Source of the DNA: JABFXX01 sp036489755
Lineage (GTDB): Bacteria > Myxococcota_A > Polyangia > Haliangiales > Haliangiaceae
Assembly: GCA_036489755.1 (NCBI GenBank)
Contig: DASXFD010000025.1
Span: forward strand, 62,001-126,000
Direction of reading: 5' to 3'
Length of the DNA stretch: 64,000 nucleotides
In this document: positions 1 through 8,248 of the stretch, one piece after another
How the letters are laid out: each line of letters opens with the position of its first letter
Numbering within the stretch: the first letter of the stretch is position 1
Made by a program: the position numbers and the translations under genes
Notes under the pieces: model-generated
The model's input: the letters and a program-made list of their open reading frames with translations, nothing else
The model's database searches: none
What the model was told of the DNA's origin: nothing

Positions 1-1139
1 TCGGTGATGATGTGCATCTGGTTGAAGTCGGGGAACACGGTGCCGGCGATCGTCGGCAGGTCGGCTTGCGAGAGGCCGATCCAGTTCGTGCCGATCTGCA
101 CCATGCACAGGTACTGGCCGAGCTGGCGCTGATAGCTGGTGTCGAGCTCGGACTGCGCATCGCCGAACAGGCCGTGGCCGTAGACCATGACCGGCAGCGG
201 CGACGTGGCGGTGGTCGCGCACGCGGGAATCTCGATCACGAAGTTCGCGCTGCCGAGCCCATCGCGCAGCATCGGCGCGCCGGTCGAGTCCGTCAGCAGC
301 GTGCCGGTGAGCGAGTCGTCGCTCAGGAACGACGGCACCTGGAACGTGCCGACGATTTCACGCGCACGCTCCGCGTCGCTGCCGGTATCGGTTTGCGTGG
401 TGATCGTCCACGTCAGCTGATCCACCATCGCCAGTGCCGTGTCGCGCATCGTCATGAGGTGGCTCGTCGCGTCGGCGTCGCTCGCCGTCGTGATGTCCCA
501 CGCGAGCGTCAGCGACGACCGCGTGACGCCGGCGGTGGCGAGCATCGCGAAAATATCTTCGTACGACGACGCGAGCGGCTTCAGCGCGTCGTTGAGCGCG
601 GTCTTGTCGCGCAGCGCGACGAAGCCGGCGGGCGCGAGCGGCTTGCCCGACGTATCGTTCAGCCCGACGAGCGCGATCACGTAGCGAGTCGCCGGCTGGA
701 GCCGCACCATCGGATGGATCAGCAGCGCCTGGCGCTGGCTGCCGGTCGCGTTCGCGTCGAGCTCGGCGAACACCGGCACGCGCTCGCCCGTCGCGAAATT
801 CAGGATCTGGACCGTCGAGCTCGCGACGATCGATTGATCGAGCGCGTCGGCGGTCGGTAGCTGCGAGGCATCGACGCCGTCCTTGAAGTAGACGACGAAC
901 GGCGTCGACGGCGAGAAGCCGTCGTGCGCGTTCAAGCGATCGGTCGTGAGCACCGTGTTGCGCGGCGCGGGCAGCACGCCGGCGGGCACCGACACCTGGC
1001 CCGTCGACGTTTGGTAGAACGACGACGGCCACGGCGTCAGGCAGTCGTCGCCGATCAACGGATTGCAGCCCGCCTTCGGCTCGGGCGGACCGGAGCTGCC
1101 GCAGCCTATGACAAAAAGCGCGAACAGCGCGAACCGCAT
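1..1139 (-). CDS. Lipoprotein with bacterial virulence-factor-lipase-like N-terminal region (3' end missing)
   Basis: The gene starts at the ATG at 1139 and runs off the left edge after about 379 codons. The N-terminus MRFALFALFVIGCGSSG is a lipoprotein signal peptide with lipobox VIGC, so the product should be membrane-anchored and exported. The body contains a DGFSPSTPFVVYF segment near residue 75 and a VYGHGLFGDAQ segment near the cut. Both recall the N-terminal domain of VolA-type bacterial lipases, in which a later alpha/beta-hydrolase part carries the catalytic serine; that part would lie outside the window. The family assignment is from memory of motifs and is moderate. The hydrolase activity is inference. 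A TANNNT hexamer lies six bases upstream of the start. Confidence 0.7.
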   Translation of the reverse strand, partial: MRFALFALFVIGCGSSGPPEPKAGCNPLIGDDCLTPWPSSFYQTSTGQVSVPAGVLPAPRNTVLTTDRLNAHDGFSPSTPFVVYFKDGVDASQLPTADALDQSIVASSTVQILNFATGERVPVFAELDANATGSQRQALLIHPMVRLQPATRYVIALVGLNDTSGKPLAPAGFVALRDKTALNDALKPLASSYEDIFAMLATAGVTRSSLTLAWDITTASDADATSHLMTMRDTALAMVDQLTWTITTQTDTGSDAERAREIVGTFQVPSFLSDDSLTGTLLTDSTGAPMLRDGLGSANFVIEIPACATTATSPLPVMVYGHGLFGDAQSELDTSYQRQLGQYLCMVQIGTNWIGLSQADLPTIAGTVFPDFNQMHIIT

Positions 1140-1145
1140 CCCACG

Positions 1146-1151
1146 ACGTTA
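1146..1151 (-). promoter_or_regulatory. Leaderless-type -10 element TAACGT
   Basis: TAACGT is followed by six bases and then the ATG at 1139 on the minus strand. The expected transcription start falls at or next to the start codon. Confidence 0.4.
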
Positions 1152-1634
1152 CACGAACAGCTTTTGAAAGAATGCGACGTCGTGCCACGTGCCGTGCTTG
1201 AACCCGGCCTGCGCGATCACGCCGGCGGGCGAAAACCCGAAGCGCTCGTGGAGCGCGATGCTCGCCGGGTTGGGAAGCGTGATGCCCGCCACGGCCGAGC
1301 GAAACCCGCGCTGCTTGCACGCATCGAGGAGCGCCGCGTAAAGCGCACCGCCGGCGCCGCGGCCGATCGCCTCGGGCGCGACGTACACGCCGAGCTCGCA
1401 CGTCCACTGATAGGCGGCACGCGCGCGCCAGACGCCGGCCTTCGCGTAGCCGATCGCGCCGCCGTCGTCGGCGACGAGCCACGGGAAGCGCTCGCGGGCG
1501 TCGTGCCACTGCGCGCGCAGCTCGCCGGTGGTGATCGGCTCGTAGCCGAAATGGATCGCGGTCGTCGCGATGTAGTGGTTGGTGAGCGTCGCAAGTGCGT
1601 CGAAGTCGCCGTCTTCTGGCTCGCGTACGATCAC
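1149..1634 (-). CDS. GNAT-family N-acetyltransferase, phosphinothricin-acetyltransferase-like
   Basis: This 161-residue protein fits the GNAT fold. It has an N-terminal IVREPEDGDFDAL strand-helix, the acetyl-CoA-binding signature around AIGRGAGGALY, and a C-terminal LHERFGF followed by GFKHGTWHDVAFFQ. The last two segments are typical of the Pat/Bar (YncA-like) subfamily, which acetylates small amines such as phosphinothricin or methionine sulfone. The substrate here is unknown. The GTG start at 1634 overlaps the stop of the upstream FAD-enzyme gene by four bases (GTGA), so the two are probably translationally coupled. The full domain length is present and no key part looks lost. Confidence 0.9.
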   Translation of the reverse strand: MIVREPEDGDFDALATLTNHYIATTAIHFGYEPITTGELRAQWHDARERFPWLVADDGGAIGYAKAGVWRARAAYQWTCELGVYVAPEAIGRGAGGALYAALLDACKQRGFRSAVAGITLPNPASIALHERFGFSPAGVIAQAGFKHGTWHDVAFFQKLFV

Positions 1635-2944
1635 TCTTTGCCCATCGCCGCGCGGCAGGTCTTCGCGTAGAGGTCGCGGAACACGTTGCCCGGGTCCATC
1701 TTCTGCTTCACCGCGTCGTAGTTCGGGCGATTGAAGATCTGCCAGAACTCGTCCTCGGGATAGTAGTTGTGCGAGATCAGCGTCTTGATCCCGCCGAGCT
1801 CGCGCAGCTTCTCTTCGATCACGCGGTGCGTGTTGCGCTCGCCGGTTTGCTTCATGCCGTAGATCGCGATGTCGAGAAACAGATCGTCGTCGAGGGTGCG
1901 CCAGTACTCGTCGGCGAGCCACTCGTAGTCGTGCACGCGGCGATACGGCACGACCCACAGCGGAAAGAAGCTCAGCTCGCGCTCGTACCAGCGCATGAAC
2001 TCGTCGACCTTCGAGAACGGGATGAACGTGTCGAGCGTGACCGTCGGCTTGGTCTTCGACAGCACCCAGTGCAGCTTCGCGCCGAGCTCGAGCCAGCGCG
2101 ACGACGTCATGTACTTGCCGAGCACGAGCCGGCCCAGCCACGATTTCGGGCGCACGTTCGTGACGCCGCGGTCGTAGCGAAAGAAGTAGTCGGGCGTCGC
2201 GAGGTAATCCTCGTCGCGCTCGGCGGTGCTGCGGTAGTAGATCTTCATCCACGAGTAATCCGACGTGTACGGCGCGGTCTCGACGAACCAGCCGATCGCG
2301 AGCACGTAGAGCTTTGGCGAATGAATGATGCCGTCCATGAAGTCGACGTCGCGCGCGTCGGTGTGGCGCCGGATCGCGGCCTTGTAGGCGTCGAGCGTGG
2401 CGTGCTTCTCGTAGACGAGCTTGACGAACGGCTTCGCGGGCACGAGCTGGAACGTCAGCTTCGACAGGATACCGAGCGTGCCGAACCCGCCGTGCACCAT
2501 CTGGAACACGAGCGCGTGCTCGTTGTCGGGCGTGCAGGTCAGCACGTCGCCGGTCGCCGAGATCACTTCGTACTCGCGACAGGTGTCGTGAAAGCCGCCG
2601 TGCACGAACGACATCGACTCGATCGAGCAGCCGGCGACCGCGCCGCCGATCGTGATCTCCTTCAATTCGGGTACGACGATCGGCACCAGCCCGTGCTTCA
2701 GCGTCGCCGCGACGAGCTCGACGAACGTCACGCCCGATTCGGCGACGCAGATCCGCTTGTTGGGATCGATCGACAGGATCTCGGTCAGATCGCTGATGTC
2801 GATCTTGTCGTCGCGATGCCGCAGGTCGCCTGCCTTCGGCACCTGATGCGAGATGGCTCGCTTGCGCAACGAGACCGGCCGCGACCGATCGTGGGCATGG
2901 AGCTGAGCGACGATGCGGGCGACCTTTTTGGCGTGGCGATCCAC
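1631..2944 (-). CDS. FAD-binding oxidoreductase resembling delta(24)-sterol reductase (DHCR24/DIMINUTO)
   Basis: This 437-residue protein belongs to the FAD_binding_4 (VAO/PCMH) superfamily. The FAD-binding region includes GGAVAGCSIESMSF and YEVISATGDVLTCTPDNE. It is followed by HGGFGTLGILSKLTFQLVPA and PFVKLVYE, and the C-terminus reads DEFWQIFNRPNYDAVKQKM. These segments align by eye with eukaryotic DHCR24, which reduces the C24 double bond of sterol side chains. No transmembrane anchor is evident. The GTG start at 2944 lies six bases after a TAGCCT element. The downstream acetyltransferase overlaps its stop. Sterol reduction is an inference: no other sterol gene is in the window, and the substrate could be another isoprenoid or a sugar-derived alcohol. 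Confidence 0.75.
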   Translation of the reverse strand: MDRHAKKVARIVAQLHAHDRSRPVSLRKRAISHQVPKAGDLRHRDDKIDISDLTEILSIDPNKRICVAESGVTFVELVAATLKHGLVPIVVPELKEITIGGAVAGCSIESMSFVHGGFHDTCREYEVISATGDVLTCTPDNEHALVFQMVHGGFGTLGILSKLTFQLVPAKPFVKLVYEKHATLDAYKAAIRRHTDARDVDFMDGIIHSPKLYVLAIGWFVETAPYTSDYSWMKIYYRSTAERDEDYLATPDYFFRYDRGVTNVRPKSWLGRLVLGKYMTSSRWLELGAKLHWVLSKTKPTVTLDTFIPFSKVDEFMRWYERELSFFPLWVVPYRRVHDYEWLADEYWRTLDDDLFLDIAIYGMKQTGERNTHRVIEEKLRELGGIKTLISHNYYPEDEFWQIFNRPNYDAVKQKMDPGNVFRDLYAKTCRAAMGKE

Positions 2945-2950
2945 GCGCGA

Positions 2951-2956
2951 AGGCTA
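2951..2956 (-). promoter_or_regulatory. Leaderless-type -10 element TAGCCT
   Basis: TAGCCT is followed by six bases and the GTG at 2944. It sits in the 20-base gap after the upstream lipoprotein stop, so the FAD enzyme may have its own promoter. Confidence 0.35.
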
Positions 2957-2964
2957 ACCCGCGA

Positions 2965-4881
2965 TTACTGGATCGTCACGGCCTTGGTCGTCCATGCGGG
3001 CGTGTGATTGCCGCGCGGTCCGGTGAACGACGGATCTTGGCCGGGCAGCCACACTGCGGCGTAGCTCGGATCGGTCGTCGGCGGGTTTGCGGGATCGATC
3101 GCGACCGCGGCGAACCACAGCTGCGGCTTGACGACGTCGCTGCCGGCACCCGATTGCAGCGATAGACCGTACGCGCGCCGCGACGAGAACGCGACCCAGT
3201 ACAGCTCCTTGCCGCGGAACGTGCCGTGGTCGGGGCTCCATCGCGGCCACGAGTTCGTCGTGAGCGGGCTCGCGCCGCCGTTCGCGTTCTCGAGTTGCAC
3301 GGGTGTGCCGCCCGCCGTCGGTATCATCATCAACGTCGCCGAGATGTCGTTGTAGCCGTCGCACGCGCCGAGGCCCCAGCCTTGCGCGGCGGTGTTCGGC
3401 GGACCGGAGCAGCTCGACTGATCGAACACGACGTAGAGATCGTCGTCGCTGATCGCGGGGTAGTAGCTCGTGATGCCGTCCACGCGCGGCACGAGCAAGC
3501 TCGCCGCGCCGATCGGCGCCTGGCCGTCGGATTGGGCCAGCCAGATCTGGCCGCCTTCGACCATGTCTCCGGTATCGTGGCCGCTCGACACGTCGGATCC
3601 CGATGGCGTCCACGACACGAACGCGATGTGCGCGCCGGTCGGGCTCCAGAACGGCTGGCTCTCCTTCTCGCCGGAGCCGGCCTCGGTCTGGACTTCGGTC
3701 TGGAACATTGCGTCGGTCTGCATGCCGAGCGTCGAGTCCGCGGCGCGCAGCGACAGGTCGCCGTAGTTCATCGTGATCTCGCGCGTGCCGTCGGGCGAGA
3801 ATGTCGTCATCTCGGCGAACGGCGGGGTGTTGGAGCCCATCTCGGTCGCCGTCGCGCTCACGCTCGCGACGTCGTACAGCGAGTAGTAGCCGGGGATGCT
3901 GCCGCCGAGCGAGAACGCGAGCTTCGTACCGTCTTTCGAGACCGCGTGGCAGCCGATGCACTGCGTCTGGCCGGTCGGGACTGTCGGTGCGTTGTTGCTT
4001 GCGAGATAGATCGCCGGCATCGACGCGTCGCCGTCGAAGTCGTAGCGCGCGATCGCGGTGTTGAACGTGGTGTCGCCGGTGCCGGCCGTCGTCCAGTAAT
4101 AGAGGCCGCCCGACAGCGGCGTCTTCGACCACGCGGCGGTGATCGGCTGCGATTCGCCGAGCATCGTGCCGTCGGCGGCGGCGAGCCGCACGGTGATCGA
4201 CACGTCGTCGGCTTCGCTCACACCCGCGAGCTGCGTCGCGAACGAGCCGTCGATCGTCACGATGCACGCGTTCGGGAACTGCGTCGGGTTCGGCGACGCC
4301 GCGCAGGTCGCATAGTACGAGAACGACAGGTTCGATCCCGACGTGAACGTCACGCGTGCGATCGATTGCGACGGATCGCTCTTCTGCGCGTGAACCTCGA
4401 GCGGTGCGATGTTGATCGGGAACAACGCGCCGGCCGGCGGATACGCGATCGTCGGCACCTCCGCTGGATCGGGCGTGCCGTCGAGCCCGCCCTGGTTCAC
4501 GCCGCTGCCGACGCTATCGCCGACGAGCTCGACGTCGAGCGTCGCGTTCGCGGATTGGTCGTCGACCATCGCGGTGATCGTGTACTCGCCGGCCGCGCTC
4601 GCGGTTGCCGTGGCGCCGCTCATCGCGATCGTCATGTCGTTCGGTGTGAGCGTCGCATCGGCCGTGACGTCGTCGTCGGTGCCGTCGGCGTAGTGCGCGA
4701 CGACCGCGTACGCTTGCATGGCCGAATAGCCGGTGCCGTTGCTGACGAGCGTGATCGAGGATTGTGCGGGCGTGATCTCGAGCGTGTAGTCGCTGCCCGA
4801 GCCGCCGCCGTCATCGCCGCCGTGCTTCGGCGCGCACGCGATGATCGAAGATAGAGAGATGGCGATCCACCAACTGCGCAT
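2965..4881 (-). CDS. Large lipoprotein with Ig-like region, embedded CxxCH motif and PD40/TolB-like propeller repeats
   Basis: This 638-residue protein begins with a lipoprotein signal peptide (lipobox SIIAC) followed by a Gly/Ser/Asp linker. Residues of about 30-115 look like a bacterial Ig-like domain (TPNDMTIAMSG, AAGEYTITAMVDDQ). The middle and C-terminal parts contain beta-propeller-type blades such as TTFSPDGTREITMNYGD, FWSPTGAHIAFVSW and WPRWSPDHG. A single TQCIGCHAVSKDG motif lies between the two halves. CxxCH is the covalent haem c attachment signature, and a similar GCH-AVSxDG motif recurs in myxobacterial TolB-like lipoproteins. Function is unknown; a surface or periplasmic binding role is likely. 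It starts from the ATG at 4881, back-to-back with the HDOD operon. Confidence 0.85.
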   Translation of the reverse strand: MRSWWIAISLSSIIACAPKHGGDDGGGSGSDYTLEITPAQSSITLVSNGTGYSAMQAYAVVAHYADGTDDDVTADATLTPNDMTIAMSGATATASAAGEYTITAMVDDQSANATLDVELVGDSVGSGVNQGGLDGTPDPAEVPTIAYPPAGALFPINIAPLEVHAQKSDPSQSIARVTFTSGSNLSFSYYATCAASPNPTQFPNACIVTIDGSFATQLAGVSEADDVSITVRLAAADGTMLGESQPITAAWSKTPLSGGLYYWTTAGTGDTTFNTAIARYDFDGDASMPAIYLASNNAPTVPTGQTQCIGCHAVSKDGTKLAFSLGGSIPGYYSLYDVASVSATATEMGSNTPPFAEMTTFSPDGTREITMNYGDLSLRAADSTLGMQTDAMFQTEVQTEAGSGEKESQPFWSPTGAHIAFVSWTPSGSDVSSGHDTGDMVEGGQIWLAQSDGQAPIGAASLLVPRVDGITSYYPAISDDDLYVVFDQSSCSGPPNTAAQGWGLGACDGYNDISATLMMIPTAGGTPVQLENANGGASPLTTNSWPRWSPDHGTFRGKELYWVAFSSRRAYGLSLQSGAGSDVVKPQLWFAAVAIDPANPPTTDPSYAAVWLPGQDPSFTGPRGNHTPAWTTKAVTIQ

Positions 4882-4889
4882 TGTCCACC

Positions 4890-4895
4890 ATCATA
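4890..4895 (-). promoter_or_regulatory. Leaderless-type -10 element TATGAT
   Basis: TATGAT lies eight bases before the ATG at 4881 on the minus strand. The opposite strand carries TAGATA at 4895-4900, a possible -10 for the divergent HDOD operon. Confidence 0.35.
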
Positions 4896-4982
4896 GATAA
4901 TGAGGAGCAAACCCGCGCTGTACGCGATCGCGCACGCCGGCGCACATTTCCGCTCGCACGCGGCGGCCGATTCGATCGGTCG

Positions 4983-5771
4983 ATGCTTCCCGAAGACGTG
5001 CGCGCGCGCTTCGACGCGCTAGTCGCGAGCGGCGACTTGCCCCTGCCGGTGTTACCCGAGGCCGCGGCCCAGGTTTTGACGATGGTCGATCGTCCTACCT
5101 GCGATGCGTGGCGGCTCGCCGAGCTCGTGCGGCGCGATCCGGCGCTGACGGCACACGTGATGCAGATCGCGGCGTCGCCGTTGTACGCCGGCGCGACGCG
5201 CGTGACGTCGCTGCAGCAGGCGATCGGCCGGCTCGGCTTCGCGACGATCGCGCAGATCGCGCTCGCCGCCGCCGCGAAGGCGCGTGTGTTCGCGGTCAAG
5301 GGCTTCGAGGTCGAGCTGCGCGCCGCGTTCGTGCACGCGTTCGCGACCGCGTTGTTCGCGCAGGAGATCGCGCGGCACCGCCGGTCGACCGTCGACGTCG
5401 CGTTTCTAGCCGGCTTGTTTCACGACTTCGGCCAGCCGGTCCTGTTGCAGGCGCTCGTCGATCTGCACGCCGGCGCGCCGCTCGATCGCGATGCCGTGCT
5501 CGCGGCGATCGACGAAGCGCACGATCGCGTCGGCGCGTCGCTCGTCACGCGGTGGGCGATGCCGGCCAAGGTCGCCGAGGCCGTACGTTGCCATCACGCG
5601 CCGGCCGGCTGCGAGCTCGCGGCGGTCGTCGCGCTCGCCGATCACTTCGCGCACGCGAACGGCGACGTGCCGGCCGAGCTCGCCACGCAGCTCAACCTCT
5701 ATCCCGAAGATCTCGAGGCGATCGCGGCGCGCGCGGCCGAGGTGCTCGAGACGGCGCGCGTGATCGCGTGA
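4983..5771 (+). CDS. HDOD domain signalling protein
   Basis: This 262-residue protein matches the HDOD domain, a non-hydrolytic relative of HD phosphohydrolases used in bacterial signal transduction. The N-terminal segment DLPLPVLPEAAAQVLTMV is the usual HDOD entry helix. It is followed by LAELVRRDPALTAHVMQIA and the helical core FLAGLFHDFGQPVLLQ. I chose the ATG at 4983 because it lies just before the domain. A TTG at 4881 in the same frame would add 34 basic residues but overlaps the divergent gene's start codon. The stop overlaps the sthA start by four bases (GTGA), and diguanylate cyclase follows, so the protein may act in a c-di-GMP-linked module. Confidence 0.85.
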   Translation: MLPEDVRARFDALVASGDLPLPVLPEAAAQVLTMVDRPTCDAWRLAELVRRDPALTAHVMQIAASPLYAGATRVTSLQQAIGRLGFATIAQIALAAAAKARVFAVKGFEVELRAAFVHAFATALFAQEIARHRRSTVDVAFLAGLFHDFGQPVLLQALVDLHAGAPLDRDAVLAAIDEAHDRVGASLVTRWAMPAKVAEAVRCHHAPAGCELAAVVALADHFAHANGDVPAELATQLNLYPEDLEAIAARAAEVLETARVIA

Positions 5772-7168
5772 TCGAGGAACGTTTCGACTTCGTCGTGATC
5801 GGCAGCGGACCGGCGGGCCAGAAAGCCGCCGTGCAGGCCGCGAAGGCCAAGGCGAGCGTCGTCGTGATCGAGGACGGCGCCGAGGTCGGCGGCGCCTGCG
5901 TGCATCGCGGTACGATTCCATCGAAGACGCTGCGCGAGACTGCGGTCGCGCTCGGCGTGCTTCGCCGCCGCTCTGCCGGTGTGCTCGATGTCCAGCCGCC
6001 CGAGGAGCTCAAGCTCGCGAGCCTGATGACGCGCCTCGAGCAGGTCGTCGCGTCGCACCAGGCCGTGATCGCCGATCAGCTCGATCGCAACGGCATCGCG
6101 CGCTGGCACGGCCGCGCGAAGTTCGCGTCGCCGCACGCCGTCGAAGTGCGCGGCACCGACGGCGTGATTCGTCGCGCGACCGGCAAGTTCGTCGTGATCG
6201 CGACCGGCTCGCGGCCGCGCAATCCGCCCGGCGTGCCGATCGATCACGAGCACGTGCTCGACAGCGACTCGATCCTCACGCTCGCGTATCTGCCGCGCTC
6301 GCTCGCGGTGATCGGCAGCGGCGTGATCGCGACCGAGTACGCGTGCATCTTCGCCGCGCTCGGCGTGGCCGTGACGATGATCGATCGCGCGCCGCGCCCG
6401 CTCGCGTTTCTCGACGAGGAGCTCGTCGCCGAGGTGTCGCGCGCGTTCGGCCGAGCCGGCGGCGTGTACCTCGGTGGTCGCAGCGCGAAGCACGTCGTGT
6501 GGGACGGCCAGGACGTGATCGCGCACCTCGACGACGGCCGCGCCGTGCGCGCCGAGAAGCTCTTGTACTGCTTGGGCCGCGAAGCGAACGTCGCGGGCCT
6601 CGCGCTCGACGCCGCCGGGCTCGCACCGAATTTGCGCGGCCTCATCGAGGTCGACGCCAACTGCGCCACGAAGGTCTCCCACATCTACGCGGTCGGCGAC
6701 GTCGTCGGCCCGCCGTCGCTCGCCGCGACCGCGATGGAGCAGGGCAGGCGCGCCGCATGTCACGCGCTCGGCTTGCCGGTGCCGGGCTCGGCCGAGAGCG
6801 TTCCCGCCGGCGTCTATGCGATCCCCGAGCTCGCGACGATCGGCCTCACCGAAGCGCAGGCGCGCGAGCGTCACGGCGGCGCGGTCGTCGGGCGCGCGCG
6901 ATTCGCCGAGCTCGCACGCGGCCAGATCTCGGGCATCGAAGATGGCCTCTTGAAGCTGATCTGCGACGGCGCGGGCAAGCGCGTGCTCGGCGTGCAGATC
7001 GTCGGCGAAGGCGCCGCCGAGCTCGTGCACGTCGGCCAGGTCGCGATCGTGGCCGGCTGGGACGCCGACGCGTTCGTCGATCACGTCTTCAACTTTCCGA
7101 CACTCGCCGAGGCCTACCGCGTCGCGGCCCTCGACGTTTGTAAGCGCCGGCCGATACCACCCACATGA
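5768..7168 (+). CDS. sthA: Soluble pyridine nucleotide transhydrogenase (Si-specific)
   Basis: This 466-residue flavoprotein has the same length as E. coli SthA. It interconverts NADPH and NADH in the cytoplasm. The FAD-binding GSGPAGQKAA is at the N-terminus, and the NAD(P) site GSGVIATEYA is in the middle. The C-terminal dimerisation domain ends with HVFNFPTLAEAYRVAA. The active-site segment reads GGACVHRGTIPSKT. The first cysteine of the lipoamide-dehydrogenase disulfide is kept but the second is threonine, which separates SthA from disulfide reductases. The GTG start overlaps the HDOD stop, and its own stop overlaps the diguanylate cyclase start (ATGA), so the three genes form a tightly coupled operon. 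Confidence 0.9.
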   Translation: MIEERFDFVVIGSGPAGQKAAVQAAKAKASVVVIEDGAEVGGACVHRGTIPSKTLRETAVALGVLRRRSAGVLDVQPPEELKLASLMTRLEQVVASHQAVIADQLDRNGIARWHGRAKFASPHAVEVRGTDGVIRRATGKFVVIATGSRPRNPPGVPIDHEHVLDSDSILTLAYLPRSLAVIGSGVIATEYACIFAALGVAVTMIDRAPRPLAFLDEELVAEVSRAFGRAGGVYLGGRSAKHVVWDGQDVIAHLDDGRAVRAEKLLYCLGREANVAGLALDAAGLAPNLRGLIEVDANCATKVSHIYAVGDVVGPPSLAATAMEQGRRAACHALGLPVPGSAESVPAGVYAIPELATIGLTEAQARERHGGAVVGRARFAELARGQISGIEDGLLKLICDGAGKRVLGVQIVGEGAAELVHVGQVAIVAGWDADAFVDHVFNFPTLAEAYRVAALDVCKRRPIPPT

Positions 7169-8238
7169 GCCTGTTGGCCGGATTGCGCGAGCGCCGCGAG
7201 CGCGGCGAGCTGTCGGTCGAGCTGACGTCATCGCGGTCGCGCGTGCAGACGCTCGAAGACATCGCCGCGGCGATGCTGTCGTGCGTCCAAGCGCTGGTGC
7301 TCGATCTCGACGACTGCGGTGCGGCCGAGCTCAAAGGCAGGCTCGCGGGCTTCGCGGGCCGCTTGCACGGCGGCGGCGCCACACCGGAGCTCGCCGGCGA
7401 GCTTCCCGGCATTCGCAAGGACACGCTCGAGTTCGCCGAGCTCGAGCGCAAGCACCTCGCGACGCGCGACGCCGAGCTGCGCAACATCATCCAGGTGCTC
7501 ACCGAAGGGCTCGCCGCCGTCGGTGCCGGCGCGGCCGCGTATCACCGCCGCATCCTCGACAACGGCGCGCGGTTCGAGGCGGCATCGCGGCTGTCGGATC
7601 TGGCGCGCATGCGCGCGTCGATCACGAACGAGGTCGCGGCGCTGCGCGATGCGGTCGCCGAGCGCCAGGCGCAGGAGACGTCGACGACGGCCGCGCTGCG
7701 CAGCGAGATCGACCTGTTGCGCGTCAAGGTCGCGCGCGAGCAGCAGACGGCACGACTCGACAAGCTCACGCGCGCCGCGAACCGCACCGCGTTCGACGAG
7801 GAGCTCGTGCGGCGCTGCGAGCTCGCCGCGACCGGCGGCACGGCGTTCTCGCTGCTGCTCGTCGACGTCGATCACTTCAAGAAGATCAACGATACGCACG
7901 GCCACCAGACCGGCGATCGCGTATTGCACGCGCTCGCGACGTTCCTGCGCGATCACACGCGCGCCGACGACGTCGTCGCGCGGTGGGGCGGCGAAGAGTT
8001 CGCGGTGATCTTGCCGGGAGCGTCGGCGCGCAGCGCCTACAACAAGGCGAAGGATCTCGTCACGGGCCTTGCGGGCAGCGACTGGACGATCGATCGCGGT
8101 AACAAGCTGAGATTCACGGTGAGCATCGGTGTCGCAGCGTGGTGCGAAGGCGATCTGCCCACGACGATCCTCGAGCGCGTGGACAAAGCGCTCTATGCCG
8201 CAAAAAACGCTGGTCGAAATCAGGCGGTGAAGAGCTAG
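7165..8238 (+). CDS. Diguanylate cyclase with GGEEF domain and coiled-coil sensor region
   Basis: This 357-residue protein makes cyclic di-GMP from two GTP. The C-terminal GGDEF domain contains DVDHFKKINDTHGHQTGD and the catalytic signature RWGGEEF at residues 273-279. The product-inhibition I-site RxxD (R266, D269) stands five residues before it, so feedback control should be intact. Residues of about 1-190 are helical and charge-rich, with a coiled-coil-like stretch (AERQAQETSTTAALRSEIDLL) next to the catalytic domain. No transmembrane segment is visible, so it is probably cytosolic. The start ATG overlaps the sthA stop (ATGA). Confidence 0.95.
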   Translation: MSLLAGLRERRERGELSVELTSSRSRVQTLEDIAAAMLSCVQALVLDLDDCGAAELKGRLAGFAGRLHGGGATPELAGELPGIRKDTLEFAELERKHLATRDAELRNIIQVLTEGLAAVGAGAAAYHRRILDNGARFEAASRLSDLARMRASITNEVAALRDAVAERQAQETSTTAALRSEIDLLRVKVAREQQTARLDKLTRAANRTAFDEELVRRCELAATGGTAFSLLLVDVDHFKKINDTHGHQTGDRVLHALATFLRDHTRADDVVARWGGEEFAVILPGASARSAYNKAKDLVTGLAGSDWTIDRGNKLRFTVSIGVAAWCEGDLPTTILERVDKALYAAKNAGRNQAVKS

Positions 8239-8241
8239 AAT
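8236..8241 (+). promoter_or_regulatory. Leaderless-type -10 element TAGAAT
   Basis: TAGAAT overlaps the stop codon of the diguanylate cyclase gene and is followed by seven bases and the GTG at 8249. Confidence 0.35.
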
Positions 8242-8248
8242 TTCTCGG

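Noticed and set aside
1595..3007. A 470-codon plus-strand frame opposite the FAD-enzyme gene
   Set aside because: Its translation is Arg/His/Val-rich without recognisable motifs, while the minus strand encodes a clear flavoprotein. It is a by-product of high GC at codon third positions.
3226..4854. A 542-codon plus-strand frame opposite the propeller lipoprotein
   Set aside because: The product is almost pure Arg/Ala/Val with no signal or domain; the lipoprotein on the other strand has a signal peptide and repeats.
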